This document shows positions 39,145 through 47,396 of a stretch of DNA of 64,000 nucleotides, one piece after another. The DNA is from Micromonospora echinaurantiaca (GTDB taxonomy: Bacteria > Actinomycetota > Actinomycetes > Mycobacteriales > Micromonosporaceae), in NCBI RefSeq assembly GCF_900090235.1, contig NZ_LT607750.1, positions 2,492,501-2,556,500 on the forward strand, read 5' to 3'. The notes under the pieces were generated by a model, which saw only the letters and a program-made list of their open reading frames with translations, did no database searches and was not told where the DNA came from. The first letter of the stretch is position 1. Every line of letters begins with the position of its first letter. The translations under genes were made by a program, and so were the position numbers.

Positions 39145-39984
39145 TCAATCGGCCGGCAGCGGCCAGCCGTCCAGCACATGGCCGGGATGTTCGCGCAGGA
39201 ACCGCCGCCGGACCTCGATGTACCGGGTCGGCGTGAGCCCGGTGAACGCCCGGAAATCGTGGCCGAAGTGGGCCTGGTCGAAGTAGCCGGCGCCACCGGC
39301 GAGGTCGCCCCAGTCGATCGGTCCGGCGGGGTTGATCGCGAACACGGTGGCGGTGAAGCGGTAGGTGCGGGCCAGCCGCTTCGGCGTGACGCCGATGAGC
39401 TCCTTGAACCGCTGCGCCAGATGAGTGCTGCTGACACCGGCTGCCGCCCTCAGGTCGCCAATCGCCACCGCCCCGCTGGTCGCCGCGATGACGCTGCTCG
39501 TATGGCGGACCAGCCCCAGGCCGGCGGTCTCGCACAGCCGTCGAATCAGCTCCTCCTCAAGCAGCGTCAGCATCTCGTGCGGTTCGTCCGCCGTGGCCAG
39601 CCGGTCTCGCAGCTCAGCAATGGCGGGCCGGCCCCAAACCTGCTCTACCGTCACCGGCCGGTCACACAGCTCGGTCGCGGGCATCGGCAGGAACGGCGCC
39701 AGCCCCCACGGCTTGAAGTGCACGCCGACTGACCGGGTCTCCGGCGGATAGCCGAACTCGAAGGCGCGGGTGGGCATGGTGACCACGCAGCCGTCGGCGT
39801 ACTCGGCCGTCTCGATGTCGGTGCCGGCGCGGATGCGGAACGGCGCCCCGAGGTTGACGATGAGCAACGCCGCCGGCATCGGCGGCAGCATCAGCCGGGC
39901 GTACGGCGGCGCACCCTCCAGGTAGTAGAGGTCGTCGATCAGCCCGTCCAGCGGCGGTCGCGGCACTCTGGACACGTACTCCAC
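39145..39984 (-). CDS. AraC family transcriptional regulator
   Basis: 279 residues from GTG 39984, placed after GCTGGGAAC; the frame continues upstream without family similarity. The N-terminal 150 residues form the DUF6597-like sensor seen in many actinobacterial AraC proteins (M-P-A-A-L-L-I-V-N-L-G-A-P-F). The C-terminal DNA-binding domain has both helix-turn-helix units: V-S-S-T-H-L-A-Q-R-F-K-E-L-I-G-V-T-P-K, and the second ending F-D-Q-A-H-F-G-H-D-F-R-A-F-T-G-L-T-P-T-R-Y. It likely controls itself and the downstream DHFR-like gene. Confidence 0.88.
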   Translation of the reverse strand: MEYVSRVPRPPLDGLIDDLYYLEGAPPYARLMLPPMPAALLIVNLGAPFRIRAGTDIETAEYADGCVVTMPTRAFEFGYPPETRSVGVHFKPWGLAPFLPMPATELCDRPVTVEQVWGRPAIAELRDRLATADEPHEMLTLLEEELIRRLCETAGLGLVRHTSSVIAATSGAVAIGDLRAAAGVSSTHLAQRFKELIGVTPKRLARTYRFTATVFAINPAGPIDWGDLAGGAGYFDQAHFGHDFRAFTGLTPTRYIEVRRRFLREHPGHVLDGWPLPAD

Positions 39985-40169
39985 GTTCCCAGCATCGCCG
40001 ACGCCCCACCGGCATCGCGCGCCGGGATGGTCCAGCCGCGCTGCCGCCAGAATCGGGCCGGCGATCTCGGACGAGCGCCCGGCGCGATAGAACCGGCCGC
40101 GAGGATGACACGCGGTGAGAAACGACTGACACGGCACTGCTCGGCCGTGGGCGGGCTCGTCGACTCAGC

Positions 40170-40778
40170 TCACCGCTGACCCAATGCCGCCGCGATCGCG
40201 GCGTACGGCCGGTGGGTGCCATCGCTGGGCCGATGCTGGCGCTCGACCTCCGTGAAGCCGGCGCGCGCCAACCGCTCGGAGATTTCGTCAGCGGGCCAGC
40301 GGTAGGCCGTCACGACTTTATGGTCGAAGGCGCCGACCTCGTCGCCGTCGAAGAAGCCGACCACGAGGGTGCCGGCTGGAGTCATCACCCGCCGGAACTC
40401 GGCGAGTACCCCGTCGAGGTCCTGGGGCGGTAGGTGGATCAACGAGAACCAGGCCAGGATGCCGGCGATGGAATCGTCTTCGACGTCCAGGCTCGTCATC
40501 GACCCGAGCTGGTATCTACCGTGCGGATGGGCGGCCCGCGCGTGGGCGATGAACTCGGGAACCATGTCGATCCCCGTCGCATCGGCGCCCAGCGACCGGA
40601 GGTACCCGGTGATGTGGCCCGGTCCGCAGCCCACATCGAGCACCTTCCCGGGCTGGATCGACAGATGTCGCCCGATGAAGGCGAGGTCATCGGCGTGTAC
40701 CTGCTGGCTCGTGCCGAACAGCTCGATGTAGAGGTCTGCGACGGAGGCATACGCGTCCCGAACCCGCTCCACGTTCAC
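40170..40778 (-). CDS. Class I SAM-dependent methyltransferase
   Basis: 202 residues from GTG 40778 (the frame is open 15 codons further). SAM motif V-L-D-V-G-C-G-P-G-H near 46-55, then G-I-D-M-V-P-E-F, the motif around W-F-S-L-I-H-L-P-P, and F-R-R-V-M-T-P-A-G-T-L-V-V-G-F-F. This is the Methyltransf_25/11 type found throughout actinomycetes; the acceptor is unknown. Moderately GC-rich. The upstream gap of 300 bases carries a structured repeat element. Confidence 0.88.
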   Translation of the reverse strand: MNVERVRDAYASVADLYIELFGTSQQVHADDLAFIGRHLSIQPGKVLDVGCGPGHITGYLRSLGADATGIDMVPEFIAHARAAHPHGRYQLGSMTSLDVEDDSIAGILAWFSLIHLPPQDLDGVLAEFRRVMTPAGTLVVGFFDGDEVGAFDHKVVTAYRWPADEISERLARAGFTEVERQHRPSDGTHRPYAAIAAALGQR

Positions 40779-41087
40779 CGCGTGACTATATGAGAGCCTT
40801 GTCGGCCCGATGAGGGCGAGCACGTTGGCACTGACGAAGCTCCGGTCGGAAACCGGTTGAGCCTTGCGTCCGGGTTCCCGTAGGTTGCCTGCGGCCCGTC
40901 GTCGTGAGGACAGAGGACGAAACCGCGTGACCCCGCCTGCTCTCTAGACCTGACACCTTCTTCCGCGCCCTGTAGCCGACGCTTCCGTCGGTGCTGCCGG
41001 GCTGCCCTTGTGCGCCCGGCAAACAGCGTCTGAGGTCGCGCGTAATCGGCCTCGTGTCAGGTCTAGCGAGTCAGGTCTAGAGAAATC
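40779..41087. other. Intergenic region with structured repeat element
   Basis: About 310 bases between divergent genes. The left 160 bases should hold the methyltransferase promoter; I see no clear motif there. The right part is the inverted-repeat element at 40942-41082. Confidence 0.6.
40942..41082. repeat. 141-bp element with inverted-repeat ends
   Basis: The left end reads CTCTAGACCTGACAC (40942-40956). The right end carries two inverted copies in tandem: GTGTCAGGTCTAG (41054-41066) and TCAGGTCTAGAG (41071-41082). Inside are at least one perfect small hairpin (CCGACG-CTTC-CGTCGG) and a near-perfect GCCGGG/CCCGGC pair. It ends five bases before the DUF1062 start codon. The form suits a MITE-like insertion, a transcribed leader, or a multi-site operator. 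Confidence 0.65.
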
Positions 41088-41648
41088 GTGTCTTCACAAC
41101 CTCATATCGTGCTGCCCTGGGTCGTTCGTCGCACCAGGCTGCCTCTGCTGTCGTTGCGGTGCGTGGACTGCCGATCGGAGTCGGCCACCACCGGCGAGGG
41201 CAGGTTCCGCGTCAACGCCAACGGCAAGCTGCTGGACGTGTGGCTGCTGGTCCGGTGCGTGTCCTGCGATCGGACGAGCAAGCTCACCGTGCACGAGCGA
41301 ACGCCGGCCAGATCCTTCAGCCCGGCCGAGTTGCACGGCTACCACGTCAACGATCCGGAACTGGTGGCGACCAGGCTGTTGGATCCGTCGCTCGCCCGGC
41401 GCAACCGCTTCGCCCTGGACTGGACGGGGGCCTGGCGGCTGGACACCCCGTCGACCTGGCTCGACGAGGCGTGGCCGGTCCAGGTGCGGGTCGTCTTCGA
41501 AGAACCGGTACCGGTGCGCCCGGAACGGCTCATCGCGCAAGGTCTCGGGTTCAGCAGGAACGAGGTGCTGCGCCGGATCAAGTGCGACATTCCGCTGCGC
41601 CGTACGACGAGCACCGGATTCACCTTCACCGTGATGGCCGCGGACTAG
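41088..41648 (+). CDS. DUF1062 family protein
   Basis: 186 residues from GTG 41088. It opens with L-P-W-V-V-R-R-T-R-L-P and carries two CxxC pairs (L-R-C-V-D-C near 23-28 and V-R-C-V-S-C near 55-60), presumably one zinc site. Later features D-x-x-L-V-A-x-R-L-L-D and a C-terminal R-x-E-V-L-R-R-I-K agree with DUF1062. Function of the family is unknown. The only plausible leader is the inverted-repeat element directly upstream, so its expression may depend on it. A perfect 16-bp terminator follows the stop. Confidence 0.8.
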   Translation: MSSQPHIVLPWVVRRTRLPLLSLRCVDCRSESATTGEGRFRVNANGKLLDVWLLVRCVSCDRTSKLTVHERTPARSFSPAELHGYHVNDPELVATRLLDPSLARRNRFALDWTGAWRLDTPSTWLDEAWPVQVRVVFEEPVPVRPERLIAQGLGFSRNEVLRRIKCDIPLRRTTSTGFTFTVMAAD

Positions 41649-41650
41649 TG

Positions 41651-41691
41651 GCCGGTGGTCGGGCGGCCACCCGGCCCGCCCGACCACCGGC
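41651..41691. terminator. Perfect 16-bp hairpin terminator
   Basis: Stem 41651-41666 with 41676-41691, nine-base loop, directly after the DUF1062 stop and in front of a convergent gene. It is among the strongest hairpins in the window. Confidence 0.85.
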
Positions 41692-41795
41692 TCGGCAACT
41701 GTCCGCAGACGCTGAATCACGCCGCGCTCGTCCAGCCGCACTCGACACCGTGCCGACACCGAACGTGCACACCACAGCCCGTCCCGAGACAAGCG

Positions 41796-42272
41796 TCAGG
41801 GATTCGTCGGCGTGGACCGGCCGTGGCCGGCACGTGCCTCGGCGACCTGCGCCGCCTGGCGTTCGCGCCACCGCTTCTGGGCGTCGCGGTTGCAGACCCG
41901 GCACACCTTCCGGTAGCGGCCGGTCGCCGGATCGACCTCCCGGTCGTGGCCGTTACGGCACCGGGGGTGCTGCCGCCGGCCGCGGCAACTCTCGGCGTGG
42001 GTGACCTGGCGCAGGTGGGTCGGCTCGATGCAGTCCGGCACCCCGCACAGGTGGTGCACGCCGAGCGCCGGGTCGTAGCCGCCGACGAGGACGGCGAAGG
42101 CGGCGACGTGCGCCCACGCCCGACCGGCGAGCTTCTGGTACCCGCCGCGCCGGCTGCCGTAGCCGCGGACGATCAGGCAGCCGTCGTCCCGGCGCACCGC
42201 GCGGCTCAGCAGGTAGGCCCGGAGGGTCTCCTCGGTGAAATGCCGGGACAGCCCGGTCACCTGCGACAGCAC
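41796..42272 (-). CDS. HNH endonuclease domain protein
   Basis: 158 residues from GTG 42272; upstream codons are low-complexity. The HNH core is H-H-L-C-G-V-P-D-C-I-E-P-T-H-L-R-Q-V-T-H-A-E, matching the HNH_3 pattern of small actinobacterial and phage nucleases. A second cysteine set follows (C-R-N-G-H-D then C-R-V-C-N-R-D-A), probably structural zinc, and the C-terminus is basic. Such proteins are often phage- or element-derived homing nucleases, though in actinomycetes many are resident. No partner methylase lies near. Confidence 0.78.
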   Translation of the reverse strand: MLSQVTGLSRHFTEETLRAYLLSRAVRRDDGCLIVRGYGSRRGGYQKLAGRAWAHVAAFAVLVGGYDPALGVHHLCGVPDCIEPTHLRQVTHAESCRGRRQHPRCRNGHDREVDPATGRYRKVCRVCNRDAQKRWRERQAAQVAEARAGHGRSTPTNP

Positions 42273-42354
42273 CCGGCCAGGATAGGGCGGCGCTCGGACG
42301 GTCCGCGCCGTGGGCGACGAACGGACCGGGACGAACTGGCCGCGGGCCGGCGGG

Positions 42355-43815
42355 TCAGGTCCGCGCGCCACCGAGGCCGAGCAGCACGGCCAGGCCCAGG
42401 GCGCTGCGCGGGGCGTACGGCACCCGCCACAGCCCGCCGTGCGCGGCGCCGTACGCCTCGTCCTGCCACGGGTGCGGCTGGGCCGGCGCGCCGGTGCGCA
42501 GGTCGTGCACCAGCAGCGCGGCCATCAGGGTGTTGCTGGTGGCCGGCTCGAACACCTCGATGCCGAACCGGTGCGCGCCCGCGTACGCGGCGGCGAGCGC
42601 CCGGTTGCGCAGCACCGAGCGGGTGCGGGTGGGCGGCGCCACCTTGAACGACACGGTTGCCCCGGCGTCCCGGGCCACCGTCGCCCGCCACCGCTGCAAC
42701 CGCTTGGCCAGCGCGTAGTTGGGACCCTGCTGCGGGACGAGGCTGTCGTTGACGCCGGGGTCGGCGTCCGGCGGGTAGTTGCGGTGCAGCAGCCGGCCGC
42801 CGGAGGCCGCCCGCAGCGACCGGCGGAGCACGCCGCGGGCCGCGTAGCCGCGCTCGGCGTGGCGTACCGCGTCGCCGGGGACGGCGAAGACGTCGGTGGG
42901 GGTGGCCAGGAAGGCCAGCGCCACGTCGTCGCGGCGCTCCTGCAGGTGGCGGGTGAGCGCGTCGACCGCCGTGGCGACCCGGACGTTGGTGGCGCCGTCG
43001 GCGTAGACGTAGTTGCCGAGCACGAGCCGGCCGTCGACCCCGAGCAGCCAGTCGGCGACCTGCGGCAGGCGGTGCAGCAGGTCGGCGCCGGCGTGCTCGG
43101 CGAGCGCGGCGTCGTCGGTGCCGGCGGGCACCGGCACGTGCAGCCGCCCGCCGTAGCGGTGGGCGGTCTGCAGCAGCCGCCGCCAGATCTCCGGCCGGGG
43201 CAGGTCCACCGCGACCACGTCGCCGCCCCAGCGCAGCACGGACGGCAGCGGACCCATCTCGGCGCCCGCGCCGAGCACGACGACGCGCTGGTCGCGCAGG
43301 TCGAGCCAGTCCGGGTTGGCCGCGACGGCGCGTACCGCCTCGGCGCAGGACGGCTCGACGACGCCGGCGGTGACCCACGCGTCGAGCCGGCGCAGCAGCT
43401 CGTCGCCGCGCAGCCGACGGCCCCGGTAGGGCAGCGTCAGCTCGCGGTCGGGGTCGCCGGTGCCGGTGACCGTCGCGGTGTCCAGCGGCGCGTCGCCGGC
43501 CTCGGTGGTGAAGAGCTGGTCCAGGCCGATCTCGGTGCCGTCGTCGCGGACCACTGTCATCCGGCGGTGCAGCGAGGCGAGCCCGTCCCGGGCGATCGCC
43601 ACCGCGGCGTCCCGGGAGAGCAGGCCGGCCTCGACGAGCCGCCGGAAGTGCCCGAGATAGCCGTGCCGCCAGTTCGTCTCGTGCTCGGCCGAGCGGGCCC
43701 CGACCGGGTCGGCGGCGCGCAGGGCGTCGGCGACGACCGCCCGGCCGAGCGCGGAGGTGCTGCGCCCGGCGTCGGTCTTCGGGAACACCACCCCGGTCGG
43801 ACCCTCCACGGCCAC
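42355..43815 (-). CDS. Conserved protein with Rossmann-like core, unknown function
   Basis: 486 residues from GTG 43815, after GAGAGG. The first 170 residues are helical. Residues about 185-240 contain L-R-D-Q-R-V-V-V-L-G-A-G-A-E-M-G-P-L, followed by W-G-G-D-V-V-A-V-D-L-P-R-P-E-I-W: a glycine-rich dinucleotide- or SAM-binding loop with an acidic residue at the end of strand 2. Later parts (G-R-L-V-L-G-N-Y-V-Y-A-D-G-A) suit the rest of the fold. The last 25 residues are hydrophobic and could anchor the protein. I do not recognise the family. It is divergent from the DinB gene. Confidence 0.7.
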   Translation of the reverse strand: MAVEGPTGVVFPKTDAGRSTSALGRAVVADALRAADPVGARSAEHETNWRHGYLGHFRRLVEAGLLSRDAAVAIARDGLASLHRRMTVVRDDGTEIGLDQLFTTEAGDAPLDTATVTGTGDPDRELTLPYRGRRLRGDELLRRLDAWVTAGVVEPSCAEAVRAVAANPDWLDLRDQRVVVLGAGAEMGPLPSVLRWGGDVVAVDLPRPEIWRRLLQTAHRYGGRLHVPVPAGTDDAALAEHAGADLLHRLPQVADWLLGVDGRLVLGNYVYADGATNVRVATAVDALTRHLQERRDDVALAFLATPTDVFAVPGDAVRHAERGYAARGVLRRSLRAASGGRLLHRNYPPDADPGVNDSLVPQQGPNYALAKRLQRWRATVARDAGATVSFKVAPPTRTRSVLRNRALAAAYAGAHRFGIEVFEPATSNTLMAALLVHDLRTGAPAQPHPWQDEAYGAAHGGLWRVPYAPRSALGLAVLLGLGGART

Positions 43816-44000
43816 CGCCCTCTCGCCGGCCCGGTGGGCCGCCCTCGGTTCGTCGGGTGCCACTCTGCCGCACCCGGCGGCGCCGCGCAGCTCCGGGATC
43901 CGCGCCCGGCGCGGGAACGCCGGCGGCCGGTCACCGCCCGCGCCGCCGCCGTTCGCGTACCCCGACCGACGTCGCCGTGCGCGCGACGGACAATGGCCCG

Positions 44001-44510
44001 GTGACGATGCCGTTTCCCGAGCCCACCGCCCCGGCGGCCAGCCGTGCCGAGGTGTTCCTGCGCTACCTCGACTACTTCCGGGAGAGCCTGCTGGCCAAGG
44101 TCTGCGCACTGCCCGAGGAGGAACTGCGGCGCAGCCGGGTGGCGTCCGGCTGGACCCCGCTGGAGCTGCTGAAGCACCTGCGGTTCGTGGAGCTGCGCTG
44201 GATCGAGTGGGGGTTCCAGGGCCGCGACGTCGCCGAGCCGTGGGGCGACCGGCGCGGCGACCGCTGGCACGTCGCCGCCGAGGAGACCCGCGACGAACTG
44301 GTGGCCGCGCTGCGCGCCCAGGGCGCGCACACCACCGCCGTGGTCAGCGGCAACGACCTGGCGGCGGTCGGCGCGCCGGGCCCGCGGTGGGCCGGCGCCG
44401 ACCCGGCGACCCTGGAGCGGGTGCTGTTCCACCTGGTCCAGGAGTACGCCCGCCACCTCGGGCACCTGGACATCGTCGCCGAACTGGCCGGCGGCCCGAC
44501 GGGGGAGTGA
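44001..44510 (+). CDS. DinB family protein (DUF664)
   Basis: 169 residues from GTG 44001 (ATG 44007 is possible). The helical bundle pattern L-R-Y-L-D-Y-F-R-E-S-L-L-A-K-V, then S-G-W-T-P-L-E-L-L-K-H-L-R-F-V-E-L-R-W, and the last helix E-Y-A-R-H-L-G-H-L-D-I-V-A-E fit DUF664. Metal ligands are likely H near residue 56, H in A-R-H and H in G-H-L-D. Members act as bacillithiol/mycothiol-dependent transferases or have no known role. The next gene, a cupin, follows 61 bases later in the same direction. Confidence 0.82.
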   Translation: MTMPFPEPTAPAASRAEVFLRYLDYFRESLLAKVCALPEEELRRSRVASGWTPLELLKHLRFVELRWIEWGFQGRDVAEPWGDRRGDRWHVAAEETRDELVAALRAQGAHTTAVVSGNDLAAVGAPGPRWAGADPATLERVLFHLVQEYARHLGHLDIVAELAGGPTGE

Positions 44511-44571
44511 ACCGCCGGCCGGACCGGGACGCGGGCTGACGGGGCCGGCCCGACGCGGGCAGGATGGACGG

Positions 44572-44967
44572 ATGAGAGCCGAGCCGATCGACCTGGCCGC
44601 CGCGCTGGCCGGGTTCACCCAGCTGTGGAGCCCCCGGATCGTCACCCGGGTCAACGACTACGACGTGCGGATCGCCAAGGTGGCCGGTGAGCACGTCTGG
44701 CACACCCACGACGACACCGACGAGTTCTTCCTGGTGCTGGAGGGCGAGTTGCGCATCGCGTCGCGTGACGGGGAGGGCGGCGCGGAGCGGGAGGTGGTGC
44801 TGCCGCGCGGGTCCGTCCACGTGGTACCGCGCGGGGTGGCGCACCGCCCGTCGTCGCCGGGCGGCGCGTCGATCCTGATGTTCGAGCCGTCCGGCACGTC
44901 CAGCGTCGGTGACCGGCACGACCCGGTGCCCGAGCACGTGGACGCCACCACCGGGCACCCGCTCTGA
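44572..44967 (+). CDS. Small cupin-domain protein
   Basis: 131 residues from ATG 44572. Cupin motif 1: H-V-W-H-T-H-D-D-T-D-E-F-F-L-V-L-E-G (metal ligands His, His, Glu), then motif 2: V-L-P-R-G-S-V-H-V-V-P-R-G-V-A-H (His). Complete metal site, single domain, cytosolic. It belongs to the small manno-isomerase-like cupins with no assigned substrate. Possibly cotranscribed with the DinB gene; it converges with the MFS gene. Confidence 0.88.
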   Translation: MRAEPIDLAAALAGFTQLWSPRIVTRVNDYDVRIAKVAGEHVWHTHDDTDEFFLVLEGELRIASRDGEGGAEREVVLPRGSVHVVPRGVAHRPSSPGGASILMFEPSGTSSVGDRHDPVPEHVDATTGHPL

Positions 44968-44977
44968 GCCACCCGGG

Positions 44978-46195
44978 TCACCGCGCGGTGGCCGCGAGGT
45001 CGTCGCGCGGGGCCAGGGCCAGTCGGCGTACGCCGGGCACGGCCGCGGTGCCGGCGCAGGCCACCAGCACCAGCAGGCCGGCCGTGAGCAACGGCGCGGC
45101 GTCGCCGAACGCCCGCGCCGCGACCGGAGCGAGGGCATAGCCGAGCGGCGTCGCGGCCAGCGAGACCAGCCAGTCGTACGAGGTGACCCGGGCGAGCACC
45201 TGCGGCGGGAACTCGTGCTGCACGACGGTCTCCCAGACCGGGTTGAGGTAGCCGAGGGCGGTGAGCGCCAGCCCGTACGCGGCGATCACCAGCGGGGCGG
45301 GGGCGGCGACGGCCAGCAGCGCCAGCGGCGCCGCGTACCCGGCCAGGGCGAGGTTGGCCAGCAGCACCGGACGGCGCGGCCGTACCCGCGCGGCCAGCAG
45401 CGACCCGGCGAGCATGCCGACCGCCCCGGCCTGCAGCAGCAGCACCCAGACGCCCTCGCCGCCGAGGCGGTGCACGGCCACCGCGGGCCCGAGGGTCATC
45501 AGCACGGCGGCGGCGCCGTTCCACACGCCGTGGGCGACCAGGCTGGTCCAGTACCAGTCGCGGGCGCGCACCTCCCGCCAACCGTGCGCCAGGTCGGTGC
45601 GCAGGGACGGGGCGGGCAGCGGCACGTGCCGGATCCGGACGGCGGCGAGCAGAGCGGCGCTGACCGCGAACGTGGCGGCGTCGAACAGGAAGGCCCAGCC
45701 CGGCCCGGCGGCCCAGATCAGCGCGCCGGCCAGCGCCGGGCCGGCGAGCCGGCTGGCGTTGGCGGTGACGCCGACGAGCGCGTTGGCCGGTTGCCGCTGG
45801 GCCGGGGTGACCGTGGCGGCGACCAGGGGTGCGGCGGTGGGCAGGGCGAACGCGCCCGCGGCGCCGCCGATCGCGGTGGCCACCGCGATCGGGGTCAGGC
45901 CCGGATCGCCGAGGAGCTCGACGCCGACGACGAGTTGCGCGGCGCACCGGACCAGGTCGGCAGCGATCGCGACCCGGCGGGCGTCGAACCGGTCGGCGAG
46001 CACGCCGCCGAGCGGCAGCAGAAGCAGACGGGGGACGGTGGCGCAGGCCAGCACCAGGGCCAGCGCGCCGGGGGAGCCGGTCGCGCGGAGCACGGCCAGG
46101 GCGAGGGCGGCGGGCACCACGGCGTCGCCGACGGCCGAGACGGTACGGCTGAGGAAGAGCAGCCGGAAGGAACGCACGCGCAGGGGATGGGTCAC
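44978..46195 (-). CDS. MFS transporter (EntS-like exporter group)
   Basis: 405 residues from GTG 46195. Twelve hydrophobic segments; typical start L-R-V-R-S-F-R-L-L-F-L-S-R-T-V-S-A-V-G-D-A, and the loop G-G-V-L-A-D-R-F-D-A-R-R between segments 2 and 3. This is the EntS/MFS_3 subgroup that includes siderophore and drug exporters. It is divergent from a MarR gene and the gap holds palindromes, so it should be the MarR-controlled efflux pump. Confidence 0.88.
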   Translation of the reverse strand: MTHPLRVRSFRLLFLSRTVSAVGDAVVPAALALAVLRATGSPGALALVLACATVPRLLLLPLGGVLADRFDARRVAIAADLVRCAAQLVVGVELLGDPGLTPIAVATAIGGAAGAFALPTAAPLVAATVTPAQRQPANALVGVTANASRLAGPALAGALIWAAGPGWAFLFDAATFAVSAALLAAVRIRHVPLPAPSLRTDLAHGWREVRARDWYWTSLVAHGVWNGAAAVLMTLGPAVAVHRLGGEGVWVLLLQAGAVGMLAGSLLAARVRPRRPVLLANLALAGYAAPLALLAVAAPAPLVIAAYGLALTALGYLNPVWETVVQHEFPPQVLARVTSYDWLVSLAATPLGYALAPVAARAFGDAAPLLTAGLLVLVACAGTAAVPGVRRLALAPRDDLAATAR

Positions 46196-46208
46196 GCGGG
46201 AAAGTTAC

Positions 46209-46251
46209 TTCGACGTCGAATCTTTCGTCAACGAATATTTCGTTGTTGACG
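46209..46251. promoter_or_regulatory. MarR operator candidates in the divergent MFS/marR region
   Basis: Three nested features: perfect palindrome TTCGACGTCGAA (46209-46220); AACGAA-TAT-TTCGTT (46230-46244); and CGTCAAC/GTTGACG (46226-46232 with 46245-46251) around it. The region is far more AT-rich than its surroundings and covers both predicted promoters. Confidence 0.65.
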
Positions 46252-46264
46252 TACGCTGTCGGCC

Positions 46265-46762
46265 ATGAGCGCCCGCGATCAGGTCGACCGGCACGTGGAA
46301 CGGTGGCTGCCGGTCCTGCCCGACCTCGACCCCGACATCGAGGGCGCGGTCACCCGGATGCAGTTCCTCACCCGGCACCTGCGCACCGTCAAGCAGCGGG
46401 TGCTCGCGACGCTCGACCTGCAGGGCCACGAGTACGACACGCTGCACGCCCTGGCCGGGCGCGGCGGCCGGGCCGCCCCGTCCGACCTGGCCCGCGACCT
46501 GGCCATGGCGCCCGCCTCGGTCACCGCCCGGGTGGACACGCTGGCGCGGCGGGGGTTCGTCCGGCGCATCCCGTCGGCCGTCGACCGGCGCCGGGTCGAC
46601 GTCGAGCTCACCGACGCCGGCCGGGCCGCCTGGCGGGGCGCCATGGACGTGCGGGGCGCGGAGGAGCGCCGGCTGTTGGCCGCCCTCGACCCCGAGCAGC
46701 GGCGGCTGCTGGCCGACCTGCTGCGTCGGGTGGTGCTGGTCGCCGAGCGGCCGGCCGACTGA
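46265..46762 (+). CDS. MarR family transcriptional regulator
   Basis: 165 residues from ATG 46265. Winged helix around 55-115: Y-D-T-L-H-A-L-A, then S-D-L-A-R-D-L-A-M-A-P-A-S-V-T-A-R-V-D-T-L-A-R-R-G-F-V and the wing R-R-I-P-S-A-V-D-R-R-R-V-D-V-E-L-T-D-A-G. Typical length. Divergent from an MFS exporter across an AT-rich palindromic stretch, so it is most likely the local repressor, releasing when it binds a phenolic or drug-like ligand. Confidence 0.93.
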   Translation: MSARDQVDRHVERWLPVLPDLDPDIEGAVTRMQFLTRHLRTVKQRVLATLDLQGHEYDTLHALAGRGGRAAPSDLARDLAMAPASVTARVDTLARRGFVRRIPSAVDRRRVDVELTDAGRAAWRGAMDVRGAEERRLLAALDPEQRRLLADLLRRVVLVAERPAD

Positions 46763-46815
46763 CGACCGGGAAATCGCCTCGCGCCGCCGTACCCCTCGCT
46801 GGCAGGGTGGCCGGC

Positions 46816-47334
46816 ATGACGACGCAGGCTCTGGCGGGGGCGCTCGCCGACGACGTACGGCGGCAGGTCTTCGCGGCGATCGTGCTCGGCGCCGTGGACG
46901 CCCCGGCGGTGGCCGACCGGACCGGGCTGGCGGCGCGGCCGGTCGTCACGGCGATCCGCCGGCTGCGCGAAGCCGGCCTGGTCACCGGCGACGACAGCGA
47001 CCTGCGGGTGGACGCCGACCGGCTGCGCGAGGCGGCCCGCACCGACCAGCCGGCCCGGCCGGCGCAGGAGCCGGAGCAGCGGATCCTGCGCACGTTCCTG
47101 CGCGACGGGGCGCTGGTCGCCCTGCCGGCGCAGCGCGGCCGGCGGCGGGTGCTGCTGGCGCACATCGCCGACAGCTTCGAGCCGGGCGTGCGCTACCCGG
47201 AGCGGGCGGTGGACGACGCGCTGCGCGCCTGGTGCGCCGGCGGCGGCTCCGACCACGTGACCCTGCGGCGGTACCTGGTCGACGAGTGCCTGCTCGCCCG
47301 GGAACAGGGCGTCTACTGGCGCACCGGCGCCTGA
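46816..47334 (+). CDS. DUF2087 protein with N-terminal winged-helix-like part
   Basis: 172 residues from ATG 46816. The first 75 residues look like a small helix-turn-helix (V-A-D-R-T-G-L-A-A-R-P-V-V-T-A-I-R-R-L-R-E-A-G-L-V). The C-terminal 80 residues are DUF2087: I-L-R-T-F-L-R-D-G-A-L-V-A-L-P-A, then R-Y-P-E-R-A-V-D-D-A-L-R, and D-H-V-T-L-R-R-Y-L-V-D-E-C-L-L-A-R-E-Q-G-V-Y-W-R. Probably a DNA-binding regulator; no target evident. It follows the MarR gene by 53 bases. Confidence 0.82.
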   Translation: MTTQALAGALADDVRRQVFAAIVLGAVDAPAVADRTGLAARPVVTAIRRLREAGLVTGDDSDLRVDADRLREAARTDQPARPAQEPEQRILRTFLRDGALVALPAQRGRRRVLLAHIADSFEPGVRYPERAVDDALRAWCAGGGSDHVTLRRYLVDECLLAREQGVYWRTGA

Positions 47335-47396
47335 TCGTTCGTCGGCGAAACGATGCCGCGGCCGAAATCCGTTGACCGCCGGGTGAGGATCGACGC

